A stretch of 5,017 nucleotides of DNA from Campylobacteraceae bacterium (GTDB lineage: Bacteria; Campylobacterota; Campylobacteria; Campylobacterales; Sulfurovaceae). Positions 1-4,500 of this stretch are shown here, in pieces. The notes beneath the pieces are model-generated. The model searched no databases. It was not told where the DNA came from and saw nothing but the letters and a program-made list of their open reading frames with translations. The DNA is taken from the NCBI GenBank assembly GCA_027079365.1, contig JALWVW010000211.1:1-5017 (forward strand), given 5' to 3'. How positions within the stretch are numbered: the stretch's first letter is position 1; every line of letters starts with the position of its first letter. The translations under genes were made by a program, and so were the position numbers.

Positions 1-186
1 ATCGAATGAATGCCAGAGGGCATAGCCTTTGAGGGCGAGCAAGATCTTGACTCCGGTGCGTGCTTTGACTTCGGAGAGTATCTGTAGGTTCCCCTCCAGC
101 AGGTGTTCCTCCAGAAGCCAGCAGGGCGAGGGGAGTGTCTGGAGTATCTTTGGGGTGATGTGGGAGTGTCGTGAGGCGGTCGTCAT
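1..186 (-). CDS. nspC: Carboxynorspermidine/carboxyspermidine decarboxylase, N-terminal part
   Basis: The first 62 codons of a gene that runs off the left edge. The translation contains SPCWLLEEHLLEGNLQIL at about residues 20-37, the usual opening of the NspC branch of fold-III PLP decarboxylases. KILLALKGYALW follows at about 47-58, and K53 is the expected lysine that forms the Schiff base with PLP. The family decarboxylates carboxy(nor)spermidine to (nor)spermidine in the cytoplasm, the last step of the carboxyspermidine route to spermidine used by Campylobacterota. The ATG lies 3 nt after the stop of the thioredoxin-like gene, and no strong Shine-Dalgarno is visible, so translational coupling is likely. 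About 15 residues precede the usual family start; I see no better internal ATG or GTG. Family assignment rests on the N-terminus alone. Another alanine-racemase-fold decarboxylase (LysA-like) is less likely because the LALK context is NspC-like. Confidence 0.82.
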   Translation of the reverse strand, partial: MTTASRHSHITPKILQTLPSPCWLLEEHLLEGNLQILSEVKARTGVKILLALKGYALWHSFD

Positions 187-189
187 AGG

Positions 190-705
190 CTACTCTGCCA
201 GCTTCATCCGTGCTAACAGTCCTGCCGTGGTACTGTAGCCCGTCTCGGTAAACTTGAGTTTTCCCTCGCTGTCATAGATGAAGGTAGTGGGATAGATTGA
301 GATCTTGAATCTCTCTGCCCATTTTCCGCTGCTGTCGTTGAGCACAGGATAGGTGACACCTTTTTGCTGCAGCCACTGCTTGATATCTTCTTTGGTACCG
401 CTGTTGACCGCAATGGTCAAGACGCGATAGTGTTTGGAGACAGACTCAATATTGGATGCCTCCTGTGCACATACGGGGCACCAGGTACCCCAGAAGTTGA
501 TCAGTAGTGGCTTGGGTGTCTTGGTTTTGCTGTCAAAGAGAGAGCCATCGATCAGTGTGCTTTTGATGTGGGGAAGGGTATCGCTGTCTAGTTTGGGTGC
601 GCGCCAGTAGTTGAGTGCAGTACTGACCAGAAACAAGAGTAGTGCAAAGATCACTGCCTCCCGAAGCAGGCGCTTGGGTGTCCATGGTTTTTTGGCCTGG
701 GACAT
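190..705 (-). CDS. Membrane-anchored TlpA/ScsD-like thioredoxin-fold thiol-disulfide oxidoreductase
   Basis: A 171-residue protein. A basic N-terminus (residues 1-15, KRLLR) is followed by a hydrophobic segment at about 16-33, which reads as an uncleaved signal anchor placing the rest in the periplasm. The thioredoxin fold follows: strand LLINFW at 67-72, redox motif WCPVC at 75-79 (C76, C79), and the cis-proline loop IYPTTF at 137-142 with P139. This pattern fits the TlpA/ResA/DsbE superfamily, closest by eye to the ScsD/protein disulfide oxidoreductase group. It probably reduces or isomerises exported protein thiols, perhaps in cytochrome c or copper handling; the actual partner cannot be read from the sequence. 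The gene starts 2 nt after the apt stop and ends 3 nt before nspC, so it is the middle gene of a three-gene operon. Its own Shine-Dalgarno is weak, consistent with coupling to apt. A more specific name (resA, ccmG) is not supported, as no cytochrome c maturation genes are nearby. Confidence 0.88.
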   Translation of the reverse strand: MSQAKKPWTPKRLLREAVIFALLLFLVSTALNYWRAPKLDSDTLPHIKSTLIDGSLFDSKTKTPKPLLINFWGTWCPVCAQEASNIESVSKHYRVLTIAVNSGTKEDIKQWLQQKGVTYPVLNDSSGKWAERFKISIYPTTFIYDSEGKLKFTETGYSTTAGLLARMKLAE

Positions 706-707
706 AC

Positions 708-1265
708 CTAGTCCAGTACGGAGTAGACAGGTGCCTGGATACCTTCTCTACCATTGAGGAAAGCAAGCTCCATGATAAAGCAGGCCTCCACACAGGTCGC
801 GCCGACATTTTCGATGAGCCTGGAGGCTGCGACCGCTGTACCACCAGTGGCGATCAGATCATCGATCAGCAGGACTCTGGAGGAGCGACCATCTGGCTGA
901 CAGCCATTGTGACCGAAGGCATCGATATGGATCTCTACCTCGTCAAAGCCATACTCCAGTGAGTACTTTTCCGAGACAGTAGTGTAGGGGAGTTTGCCTT
1001 TTTTTCGCACTGGCACGAAGCCTACGCCGAGCCTGTCTGCCAGTACCGCACCAAAGATAAAGCCCCTGGCATCGATCCCGGCCACATAATCCAGCGTATA
1101 GTCGCTGTAGCGTGCCTCCAGATGATCCATGAGGAGCCTGAAGGCCTTGGAGTCACCCAGAAGTGTGGTAATGTCTTTGAACTGGATACCCGGCTTGGGA
1201 AAGTCTGGGATCGTGCGTATGCTGTCTAGTATCTGCTGTTTGGTCTCTGCGTCCAATGTTTTCAT
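708..1265 (-). CDS. apt: Adenine phosphoribosyltransferase
   Basis: A complete 185-residue cytoplasmic enzyme that converts adenine and PRPP to AMP and pyrophosphate (purine salvage). The family opening FPKPGIQFKDIT is at residues 22-33, AGIDARGFIFG at about 62-72, and the flexible catalytic loop RKKGKLPYTT with a following acidic stretch at about 87-105. The PRPP-binding signature VLLIDDLIATGGT lies at 131-143. Length is close to the usual 170-185 residues of bacterial Apt. The ATG at 1265-1263 is preceded by AGGGAA (1277-1272) at a suitable distance, and an extended -10 box lies about 30 nt upstream, so this is the first gene of the apt - thioredoxin-like - nspC operon. Other type I phosphoribosyltransferases (Xpt, PyrE) are unlikely given the FPKPGIxFKDIT block. 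Confidence 0.97.
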   Translation of the reverse strand: MKTLDAETKQQILDSIRTIPDFPKPGIQFKDITTLLGDSKAFRLLMDHLEARYSDYTLDYVAGIDARGFIFGAVLADRLGVGFVPVRKKGKLPYTTVSEKYSLEYGFDEVEIHIDAFGHNGCQPDGRSSRVLLIDDLIATGGTAVAASRLIENVGATCVEACFIMELAFLNGREGIQAPVYSVLD

Positions 1266-1371
1266 GAGTAATTCCCTAGAAATAGTGTTGAAGTATCATA
1301 GCATAGGTTGGCTTTTTGTTGCTATTGTGGTGATAGGGCAGTAGAAAATTACCCCTCATTTGTATACTCCC
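1266..1371. other. Intergenic region upstream of apt
   Basis: The stretch between apt and the left REP holds the AGGGAA ribosome site (1277-1272) and the extended -10 box (1303-1295). Beyond these I see only AT-rich leader and pyrimidine-rich DNA (CCCCTC, CTCCCC) next to the REP. No RNA gene or further ORF with recognisable content was found. Confidence 0.5.
1295..1303 (-). promoter_or_regulatory. Probable extended -10 promoter of the apt operon
   Basis: On the minus strand the bases read TGC-TATGAT, an extended -10 (TGn plus a near-consensus hexamer). It lies about 29 nt upstream of the apt ATG and just ahead of the AGGGAA ribosome site. No convincing -35 box is seen 16-18 nt further up, which is usual for sigma-70 promoters of Campylobacterota. 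The position leaves a short leader with no obvious structure. Assignment is by eye. Confidence 0.5.
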
Positions 1372-1438
1372 CCTCGTTCCCACATTGCACATGGGAACAC
1401 ACCTTAACCAGAGGGAAGAAGTACCCTGGGATGCATAC
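1372..1438 (-). repeat. Left REP, composite and degenerate
   Basis: The first 26 bases (1372-1397) match the reverse complement of the right REP at 24 of 26 positions. The stem GTTCCCA (1376-1382) pairs with TGGGAAC (1392-1398). The two differences, A at 1384 and at 1391, each break an inner base pair that is intact in the right copy, leaving a larger loop. About 35 nt then separate this hairpin from the inward tail TGCATAC (1432-1438), which in the right copy is directly adjacent. The intervening DNA holds a second weak stem, AGGG (1412-1415) with CCCT (1424-1427). A near-copy of the tail context, TGTATACTCC, also lies just outside at 1361-1370 (compare TGCATACTCC at 1432-1441). Confidence 0.72.
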
Positions 1439-1449
1439 TCCAACCCAAA

Positions 1450-1983
1450 CTACCAAAAACGCTCAATCTCCAACAACCCATCAATCCCCTCATAATCTCT
1501 AGCACTAGAGTATCTCCAATGTGACGCCTCATCTACATACCCACGCTTGACAGGGTTATGATGGATATACTTAATCTTGCTTATCATCATCGCATCTGTT
1601 TGCATGAGTTTTGGCTGTATGCCTTCTTGCCAAAGCTGATACTCTCTGTCTGTTTTGTGGGATTTTTTGTAGAAAGCAAGTTGCTCTAGTATGGTTTTTA
1701 CATTTTCTCTTTGTAAAAGCTTGATGAGTTGTCTAGCAGTGTGTCTTTTAAATTTTGCCATACTTTTACCTATATCATCACTTTGAGCTACAATGTGGAT
1801 GTGATTTTCAAGTATCACATAGGCATAGAGTTTTAGGTTATCAGTTTTTTGTAGGTATTTAAAGCTTTAAAGCAGTATCTCTACACTTTCTTTTCTTGTG
1901 AAAAGTGGTATCCAGTTGAGTACCGTACAGGTAATAAAATGAGGATGTGTTGGTTCATATATTTTGTATCTACTTCTACCCAT
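1450..1983 (-). pseudogene. REP-associated tyrosine transposase (RAYT, Y1_Tnp), interrupted by an in-frame TAA
   Basis: Reading from the ATG at 1983-1981, one frame gives 177 codons to the TAG at 1452-1450, broken only by TAA at codon 39 (1869-1867). Homology-like sequence continues in the same frame on both sides. The N-terminal part is MGRSRYKIYEPTHPHFIT... to VEILL; the part after the stop is SFKYLQKTDNLKLYAYVILENHIHIVAQ. The HUH metal-binding pair is H61 and H63 in ENHIHIVAQ. The C-terminal RAYT block KYIHHNPVKRGYV (138-150), with Y139 as a candidate nucleophile, is followed by HWRYSSARDYEG. All catalytic blocks lie after the stop. A GTG at 1818 could in principle reinitiate, but the product would lack the first strand of the fold. 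The break is a nonsense substitution rather than a frameshift; a sequencing error or readthrough cannot be excluded. The only upstream ribosome site is a weak AAGAAAAAG. Confidence 0.85.
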
Positions 1984-2003
1984 AGTTTTATTCTTTTTCT
2001 TGT

Positions 2004-2009
2004 ATTATA
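2004..2009 (-). promoter_or_regulatory. Possible -10 box of the RAYT gene
   Basis: A perfect TATAAT on the minus strand, about 20 nt upstream of the RAYT ATG at 1983. No matching -35 box is visible at the usual spacing. The region is AT-rich, so a chance match is possible, and a start site this close would leave a very short leader. Confidence 0.3.
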
Positions 2010-2068
2010 GTTGAATAAAGTGCAGGAGTGTAAAAATATGGCATATTGTCATTTAATTTCTAATTGCA

Positions 2069-2101
2069 GTATGCATTCCCACGTGCAACGTGGGAACGAG
2101 G
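2069..2101 (+). repeat. Right REP, intact hairpin
   Basis: The sequence has an inward tail GTATGCA (2069-2075), a perfect 8-bp stem TTCCCACG (2076-2083) and CGTGGGAA (2089-2096) around the loop TGCAA, and an outer CGAGG (2097-2101). This belongs to the widespread REP type with a TTCCCAC...GTGGGAA hairpin and CGAGG end. It is the inverted partner of the left REP and closes the RAYT unit. Confidence 0.8.
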
Positions 2102-2125
2102 ATAAATACTTTTAAGAATTAAAAA

Positions 2126-2156
2126 CTTGATTGAGTAAAATCGCTTATTCATCAAG
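2126..2156. repeat. Imperfect hairpin at the left edge of the exporter cassette
   Basis: CTTGAT (2126-2131) pairs with ATCAAG (2151-2156). After a bulged T2132, GAGTAA (2133-2138) pairs with TTATTC (2145-2150) with one G-T wobble, around the loop AATCGC. The stem of about 12 bp with one extrahelical base sits 6 nt before the GTTAG at 2163 that I take as the cassette start. It lacks the R and L box layout of a full attC and has no following T-run on either strand to make a terminator. Function unknown. Confidence 0.45.
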
Positions 2157-2162
2157 TCAACC

Positions 2163-2897
2163 GTTAGTTAGTGGCAGATAATAATAATTTTAGGATAGTA
2201 ATAAATGGATATTGAAAATTGGATACTTTTTTGTACTACCTGCTTAATCGCTTCTATGACTCCGGGTCCAAGTATTGTGGCTGTTATCAAAGAGAGTTCT
2301 TCAAAGGGACTCAAGCGAACTATGCCGATGATCATTGGAGTATTAGCAGGTTTACTTTTTCTCGCAATTTTAGCAGGATTTGGATTGAGTGTCGCATTGG
2401 AAAAGTCTCAAGTTTTGTTTACAGCACTTCGTTATATCGGAGGTTCTTATCTTTTCTATTTGGGGATTCAAGCGTTTTTCTTTTCATCTGAAATAGAGGA
2501 ATCTGATGATAATTCGCAGAGTCATGGCTCACTTTTTCTTAAAGGGCTTGGCTTGACTCTCACAAATCCTAAAGCTCTCGCCTATTTTTCGGCTCTTTTC
2601 ATACCGTTTATTAATGAGAATGGCAGTTTTATTCTCCAACTCTCAATTCTTGTTTTAACTATGATAGGATGCTCAATAATAGCGTTGCTCTTTTATGGGA
2701 TTATTAGTGAAAAGGCAAATGGATTCATACGAAACTATTCAAAGGCATTCAATAGAATGACAGGTTCAGCTTTTATGGGATTCTCAATATTGATATTTAC
2801 TAAGGACTATAAATAACACTAACAAATCGCTAAACTCGGATTGCCAAAAGCCGTGCCGCTTCGCTCTGCAACTTTCGGCAACCGGTTAGCTTAATCG
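2163..2897 (+). mobile_element. Solitary integron-type gene cassette (LysE/RhtB exporter plus attC)
   Basis: The unit has one plus-strand ORF (2205-2816) followed 1 nt after its stop by an attC recombination site (2817-2903), the classic compact cassette layout. IntI cuts between G and TT of the R' box, so the right boundary falls at G2897/T2898. The best left boundary is G2163/T2164 in CCGTTAGTT, 41 nt before the ATG. Removing the cassette predicts an empty site reading AACCG joined to TTATATACC. Neither an intI gene nor a second complete attC is present in the window, so this looks like a single cassette inserted at a secondary site, or the edge of a lost array. The left boundary is less certain than the right. 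Confidence 0.7.
2205..2816 (+). CDS. LysE/RhtB-family amino-acid exporter
   Basis: A 203-residue inner-membrane protein with the LysE superfamily layout: about six hydrophobic segments (near 5-25, 41-63, 67-92, 112-133, 141-165 and 185-199). It carries the signature TPGP at 19-22 in the first helix and NPKA at 121-124 in the middle of the chain. Relatives export amino acids such as lysine, threonine, homoserine, leucine or cysteine; the substrate here cannot be told. AGGA (2192-2195) lies 9 nt before the ATG and supports this start. It is the only clear plus-strand gene here, opposite in direction to both neighbouring operons. It is visibly more AT-rich (many TTT, ATT, AAA and TCT codons) than fbp or apt, which suggests acquisition by transfer. 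The attC that follows the stop almost at once marks it as an integron cassette gene. No strong promoter was found within the cassette; GATAAT at 2177-2182 is a weak -10 candidate. Confidence 0.93.
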   Translation: MDIENWILFCTTCLIASMTPGPSIVAVIKESSSKGLKRTMPMIIGVLAGLLFLAILAGFGLSVALEKSQVLFTALRYIGGSYLFYLGIQAFFFSSEIEESDDNSQSHGSLFLKGLGLTLTNPKALAYFSALFIPFINENGSFILQLSILVLTMIGCSIIALLFYGIISEKANGFIRNYSKAFNRMTGSAFMGFSILIFTKDYK

Positions 2898-2903
2898 TTA
2901 TAT
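2817..2903 (+). other. attC recombination site (integron cassette)
   Basis: An imperfect inverted repeat of 87 nt with attC organisation. R'' is CACTAAC (2817-2823), followed by a 5-nt spacer AAATC. L'' (2829-2839, GCTAAACTCGG) pairs with L' CCGGTTAGC (2882-2890). A 6-nt spacer TTAATC comes before R' GTTATAT (2897-2903). TTGCC (2841-2845) pairs with GGCAA (2877-2881), and AAAG (2847-2850) with CTTT (2872-2875), leaving a variable terminal loop. L''-L' pairing leaves single unpaired bases on one arm only (an A, a T, then A2840), the asymmetric extrahelical bases that let IntI choose the recombined strand. Spacer lengths match the well-known aadA-type attC. R'' is degenerate at its first two positions, but the core AAC/GTT is intact. 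Confidence 0.88.
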
Positions 2904-2919
2904 ACCTTGCAATACAGGT

Positions 2920-3141
2920 TTAAAACTCAAATCCTCCGCCGTGTCCTTTGCTCATGCTCTCATAGACGGCTTTGACATAGGCATCTCTCTGTGGGCAGTC
3001 AAATATCTCAGGGCAGCTGAGGCAGCTCTTGAGTGCATGCTCCTGTTGGCACTGTCGGAGTGCTTCAAGCTTCTGATCCAGTGCCTGTTCCCACTGGTCT
3101 TTGGCTGGTGATTGGACTGAGGGGAGCTGTGCGCTTTCCAT
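2920..3141 (-). CDS. Small four-cysteine conserved protein downstream of fbp
   Basis: A 73-residue protein with no recognised function. An N-terminal amphipathic helix-like part (about 15-38, KDQWEQALDQKLEALRQC) leads into a cysteine cluster C31, C40, C43 and C49 (SCLSCPEIFDCP), followed by RDAYVKAVYESMSKGHGGGFEF. The CxxC and neighbouring cysteines, with H35, could bind zinc or an Fe-S centre; this is inference. I recall similar small proteins with a VYESM.KG.GGGFEF ending next to fbp in other Campylobacterota, which argues that it is a real gene. Its ATG overlaps the fbp stop by one base (TAATG), so translation is probably coupled to fbp. There is no signal peptide or membrane segment. It is the last gene of the slt - mobB - fbp operon here; no terminator hairpin with a T-run follows it before the attC. 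Confidence 0.82.
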   Translation of the reverse strand: MESAQLPSVQSPAKDQWEQALDQKLEALRQCQQEHALKSCLSCPEIFDCPQRDAYVKAVYESMSKGHGGGFEF

Positions 3142-3989
3142 TAGGCGACCCCATACGCCTCTTTGAGCTTGGCAATCTCATAGCGTGATCCAAAAAAGCA
3201 GGGAGTGCGGGCATGGGGATGGGTAACGGTCAGCTCCAATAATGGTCGTCCCTTTTCATCGATTGCTTCTCCTCCGGCTGCTTCAAAGATCAGCGCAAAA
3301 GGGAGTACCTCGAAAAGTACCCTGAGTTTGCCATTGGGGTTGTCCGTGGTGCTAGGGTAGCTGAATAGCCCGCCACCTTTGACCAGTATCTGATGCAGGT
3401 CAGGTACCATACCGCCACTGTAGCGCAATCTGTAGCCATCAGCAAAAAGCCCGTGGATAAATGCCATATGCTTATCCTGCCAGTGCTTCTGGGAGCCACC
3501 GGAGGCGTTAAGTCTTCCTTTTTCTTCCAGAACGATGGGATGAAACTCCTGATAGGCACCGTTGATGTAACGGTAGCGGATGGGTTTCTCTCCGCGCACG
3601 ACAGTGACGATCTCGATACGCGGCCCAAAGACAATATAGGAGGCACCGGCAAGATTTTTGCCGCTGGGCTCTCCGTCATAGATGGCAAAGATAGAGCCTA
3701 CTGCCAGATTGGCATCCACAATACTCGATCCGTCAAGTGGATCATAGCAGAGCGTATAGTCACCTTTCCCTGCACAGTGCATGACCTCCTCTTTCTCTTC
3801 GGATATGAGGGCACAGATCTCGGGGTTGTCCCTGAAGGCTTTTTCGATGAGCAAGTCACAGGCAATATCCAGTTTGAGCTGTTGGTCCCCTGTGGCATTG
3901 GTCTCGTCAACATAGCCAGTATCTTCATTGACAATCAGTGTGTCGATCTCCAATGCTACTTCTTTAATCGTTTCAAATATTTTCTGCAT
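3141..3989 (-). CDS. fbp: Fructose-1,6-bisphosphatase class I
   Basis: A 282-residue cytoplasmic enzyme that hydrolyses fructose-1,6-bisphosphate to fructose-6-phosphate, the committed step of gluconeogenesis. Visible blocks are TGDQQLKLD (33-41), the metal-binding ISEEKEE (62-68), the class I signature YDPLDGSS (82-89), NASGGSQ (161-167), RYSGGMV (189-195), KGGGLFSYP (204-212) and FEVLPFALI (226-234). The product matches the roughly 280-residue Campylobacter type, shorter than the E. coli enzyme. The frame is open upstream to an ATG at 4025, which would add 12 residues (MDRYTRNGDRIN). That start would overlap mobB by 34 nt, and the family begins like MQKIFETIKE, so I place the start at 3989. 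GGAG at 4004-4001 precedes it by 11 nt, a rather long spacing. The gene begins 2 nt after the mobB stop and overlaps the next gene by one base. Confidence 0.96.
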   Translation of the reverse strand: MQKIFETIKEVALEIDTLIVNEDTGYVDETNATGDQQLKLDIACDLLIEKAFRDNPEICALISEEKEEVMHCAGKGDYTLCYDPLDGSSIVDANLAVGSIFAIYDGEPSGKNLAGASYIVFGPRIEIVTVVRGEKPIRYRYINGAYQEFHPIVLEEKGRLNASGGSQKHWQDKHMAFIHGLFADGYRLRYSGGMVPDLHQILVKGGGLFSYPSTTDNPNGKLRVLFEVLPFALIFEAAGGEAIDEKGRPLLELTVTHPHARTPCFFGSRYEIAKLKEAYGVA

Positions 3990-3991
3990 GT

Positions 3992-4489
3992 TTATTCTAT
4001 CTCCATTGCGTGTATATCTATCCATTCAATTATAGCACTTGTATCATTTAGGTCAAGTATGGCAATCTCCTCACTGATCTGATAGTGCGTCAGGTCAATG
4101 CTCTCATCGACGGCTATAGCCTGAAGTACCTCCAGATACCCCTCTTCTATAGTATCTCTGAAAATTCCAAGCCGTGGTAGCGGCAGGGTCTTGAGCCCCT
4201 CTACCATAAGAAGGTCAAACTCTCCGAACATCGCCGCAATGTGTGAGATTTCTCTGCTTTGATGTGTCATCATAGTGGTTCTGGTGGGTGATACCACGGC
4301 CACATCAGCACCTGTTTTGAAAAACCTGTCACTGTCTTTGCCCTCTGTATCAAAGCATGCCTTGTCTGAAGGGTCATGCTTGACGATAGCTACTTTTCTC
4401 GCAGGGATGAGTTTTTGGGCTATCTTTTCTATGAGCGTGGTCTTTCCGCTGCCGGATGGCCCGGTAAATGCAATGGCTTTTCTGGACAT
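3992..4489 (-). CDS. mobB: Molybdopterin-guanine dinucleotide biosynthesis protein B
   Basis: A 165-residue P-loop GTPase-like protein. It begins SRKAIAFTGPSGSGKTTLIEKI, with the Walker A motif GPSGSGKTT at residues 10-18. The expected MobB elements follow: IVKHDPSD (about 35-42, the VKH.. block), a DTEGKDSDRFFKTGAD stretch (about 47-62) and LLMVEGLK (about 93-100). MobB is thought to bring GTP to MobA when the bis-MGD form of the molybdenum cofactor is made, which supports enzymes such as nitrate reductase and formate dehydrogenase in the cytoplasm. It is preceded by a perfect AGGAGG (4500-4495) 5 nt from the ATG, the strongest ribosome site in the window, and is followed 2 nt later by fbp. 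The pairing with fbp looks like inherited gene order, not a functional link. Confidence 0.95.
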   Translation of the reverse strand: MSRKAIAFTGPSGSGKTTLIEKIAQKLIPARKVAIVKHDPSDKACFDTEGKDSDRFFKTGADVAVVSPTRTTMMTHQSREISHIAAMFGEFDLLMVEGLKTLPLPRLGIFRDTIEEGYLEVLQAIAVDESIDLTHYQISEEIAILDLNDTSAIIEWIDIHAMEIE

Positions 4490-4494
4490 GCGTG

Positions 4495-4500
4495 CCTCCT
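4495..4500 (-). promoter_or_regulatory. Consensus Shine-Dalgarno of mobB, overlapping the slt stop
   Basis: AGGAGG on the minus strand, 5 nt before the mobB ATG. Its first two bases are also the last two of the upstream TAG stop (4501-4499), so ribosomes finishing the transglycosylase end exactly on the mobB initiation site. This fixes the mobB start and suggests efficient coupled translation. Confidence 0.85.

Larger units (their letters stand above)
1372..2101 (-). mobile_element. REP/RAYT unit: broken transposase gene between inverted REP hairpins
   Basis: A 730-bp unit bounded by a perfect 12-bp inverted repeat, CCTCGTTCCCAC, at 1372-1383 and, reverse-complemented, at 2090-2101. Each end is a hairpin-forming REP whose GTATGCA tail faces inward and whose CGAGG end faces outward. 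Inside is a REP-associated tyrosine transposase gene (1450-1983, minus strand). RAYTs are domesticated relatives of IS200/IS605 Y1 transposases that act on REP hairpins. The internal DNA is visibly more AT-rich than the flanking housekeeping genes. No target-site duplication is evident, which is normal for Y1 chemistry. The transposase carries an in-frame stop, so the unit is probably not self-mobile. Exact boundaries are inferred from where similarity between the two ends stops. Confidence 0.75.

Noticed and set aside
642..962. A 106-codon plus-strand open frame opposite apt and the thioredoxin-like gene
   Set aside because: It spans the junction of two real minus-strand genes and shows no coding features.
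1372..2101. The inverted hairpin repeats as a CRISPR array
   Set aside because: There are only two copies, in inverted orientation and 670 bp apart, with a transposase gene between them instead of regular spacers.
2817..2903. The attC palindrome as a Rho-independent terminator for lysE
   Set aside because: There is no T-run after the hairpin, the stem is interrupted by one-sided unpaired bases, and the R/L box layout matches attC far better.
3990..4025. An upstream ATG extending fbp by 12 residues
   Set aside because: It would overlap mobB by 34 nt, and the added residues do not resemble the family N-terminus; the ATG at 3989 fits the start-to-stop spacing of the operon.
3393..4082. A 229-codon plus-strand open frame opposite fbp
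   Set aside because: It lies antisense to a well-supported fbp and the end of mobB, has no recognisable domain, and reflects codon bias of the true gene.
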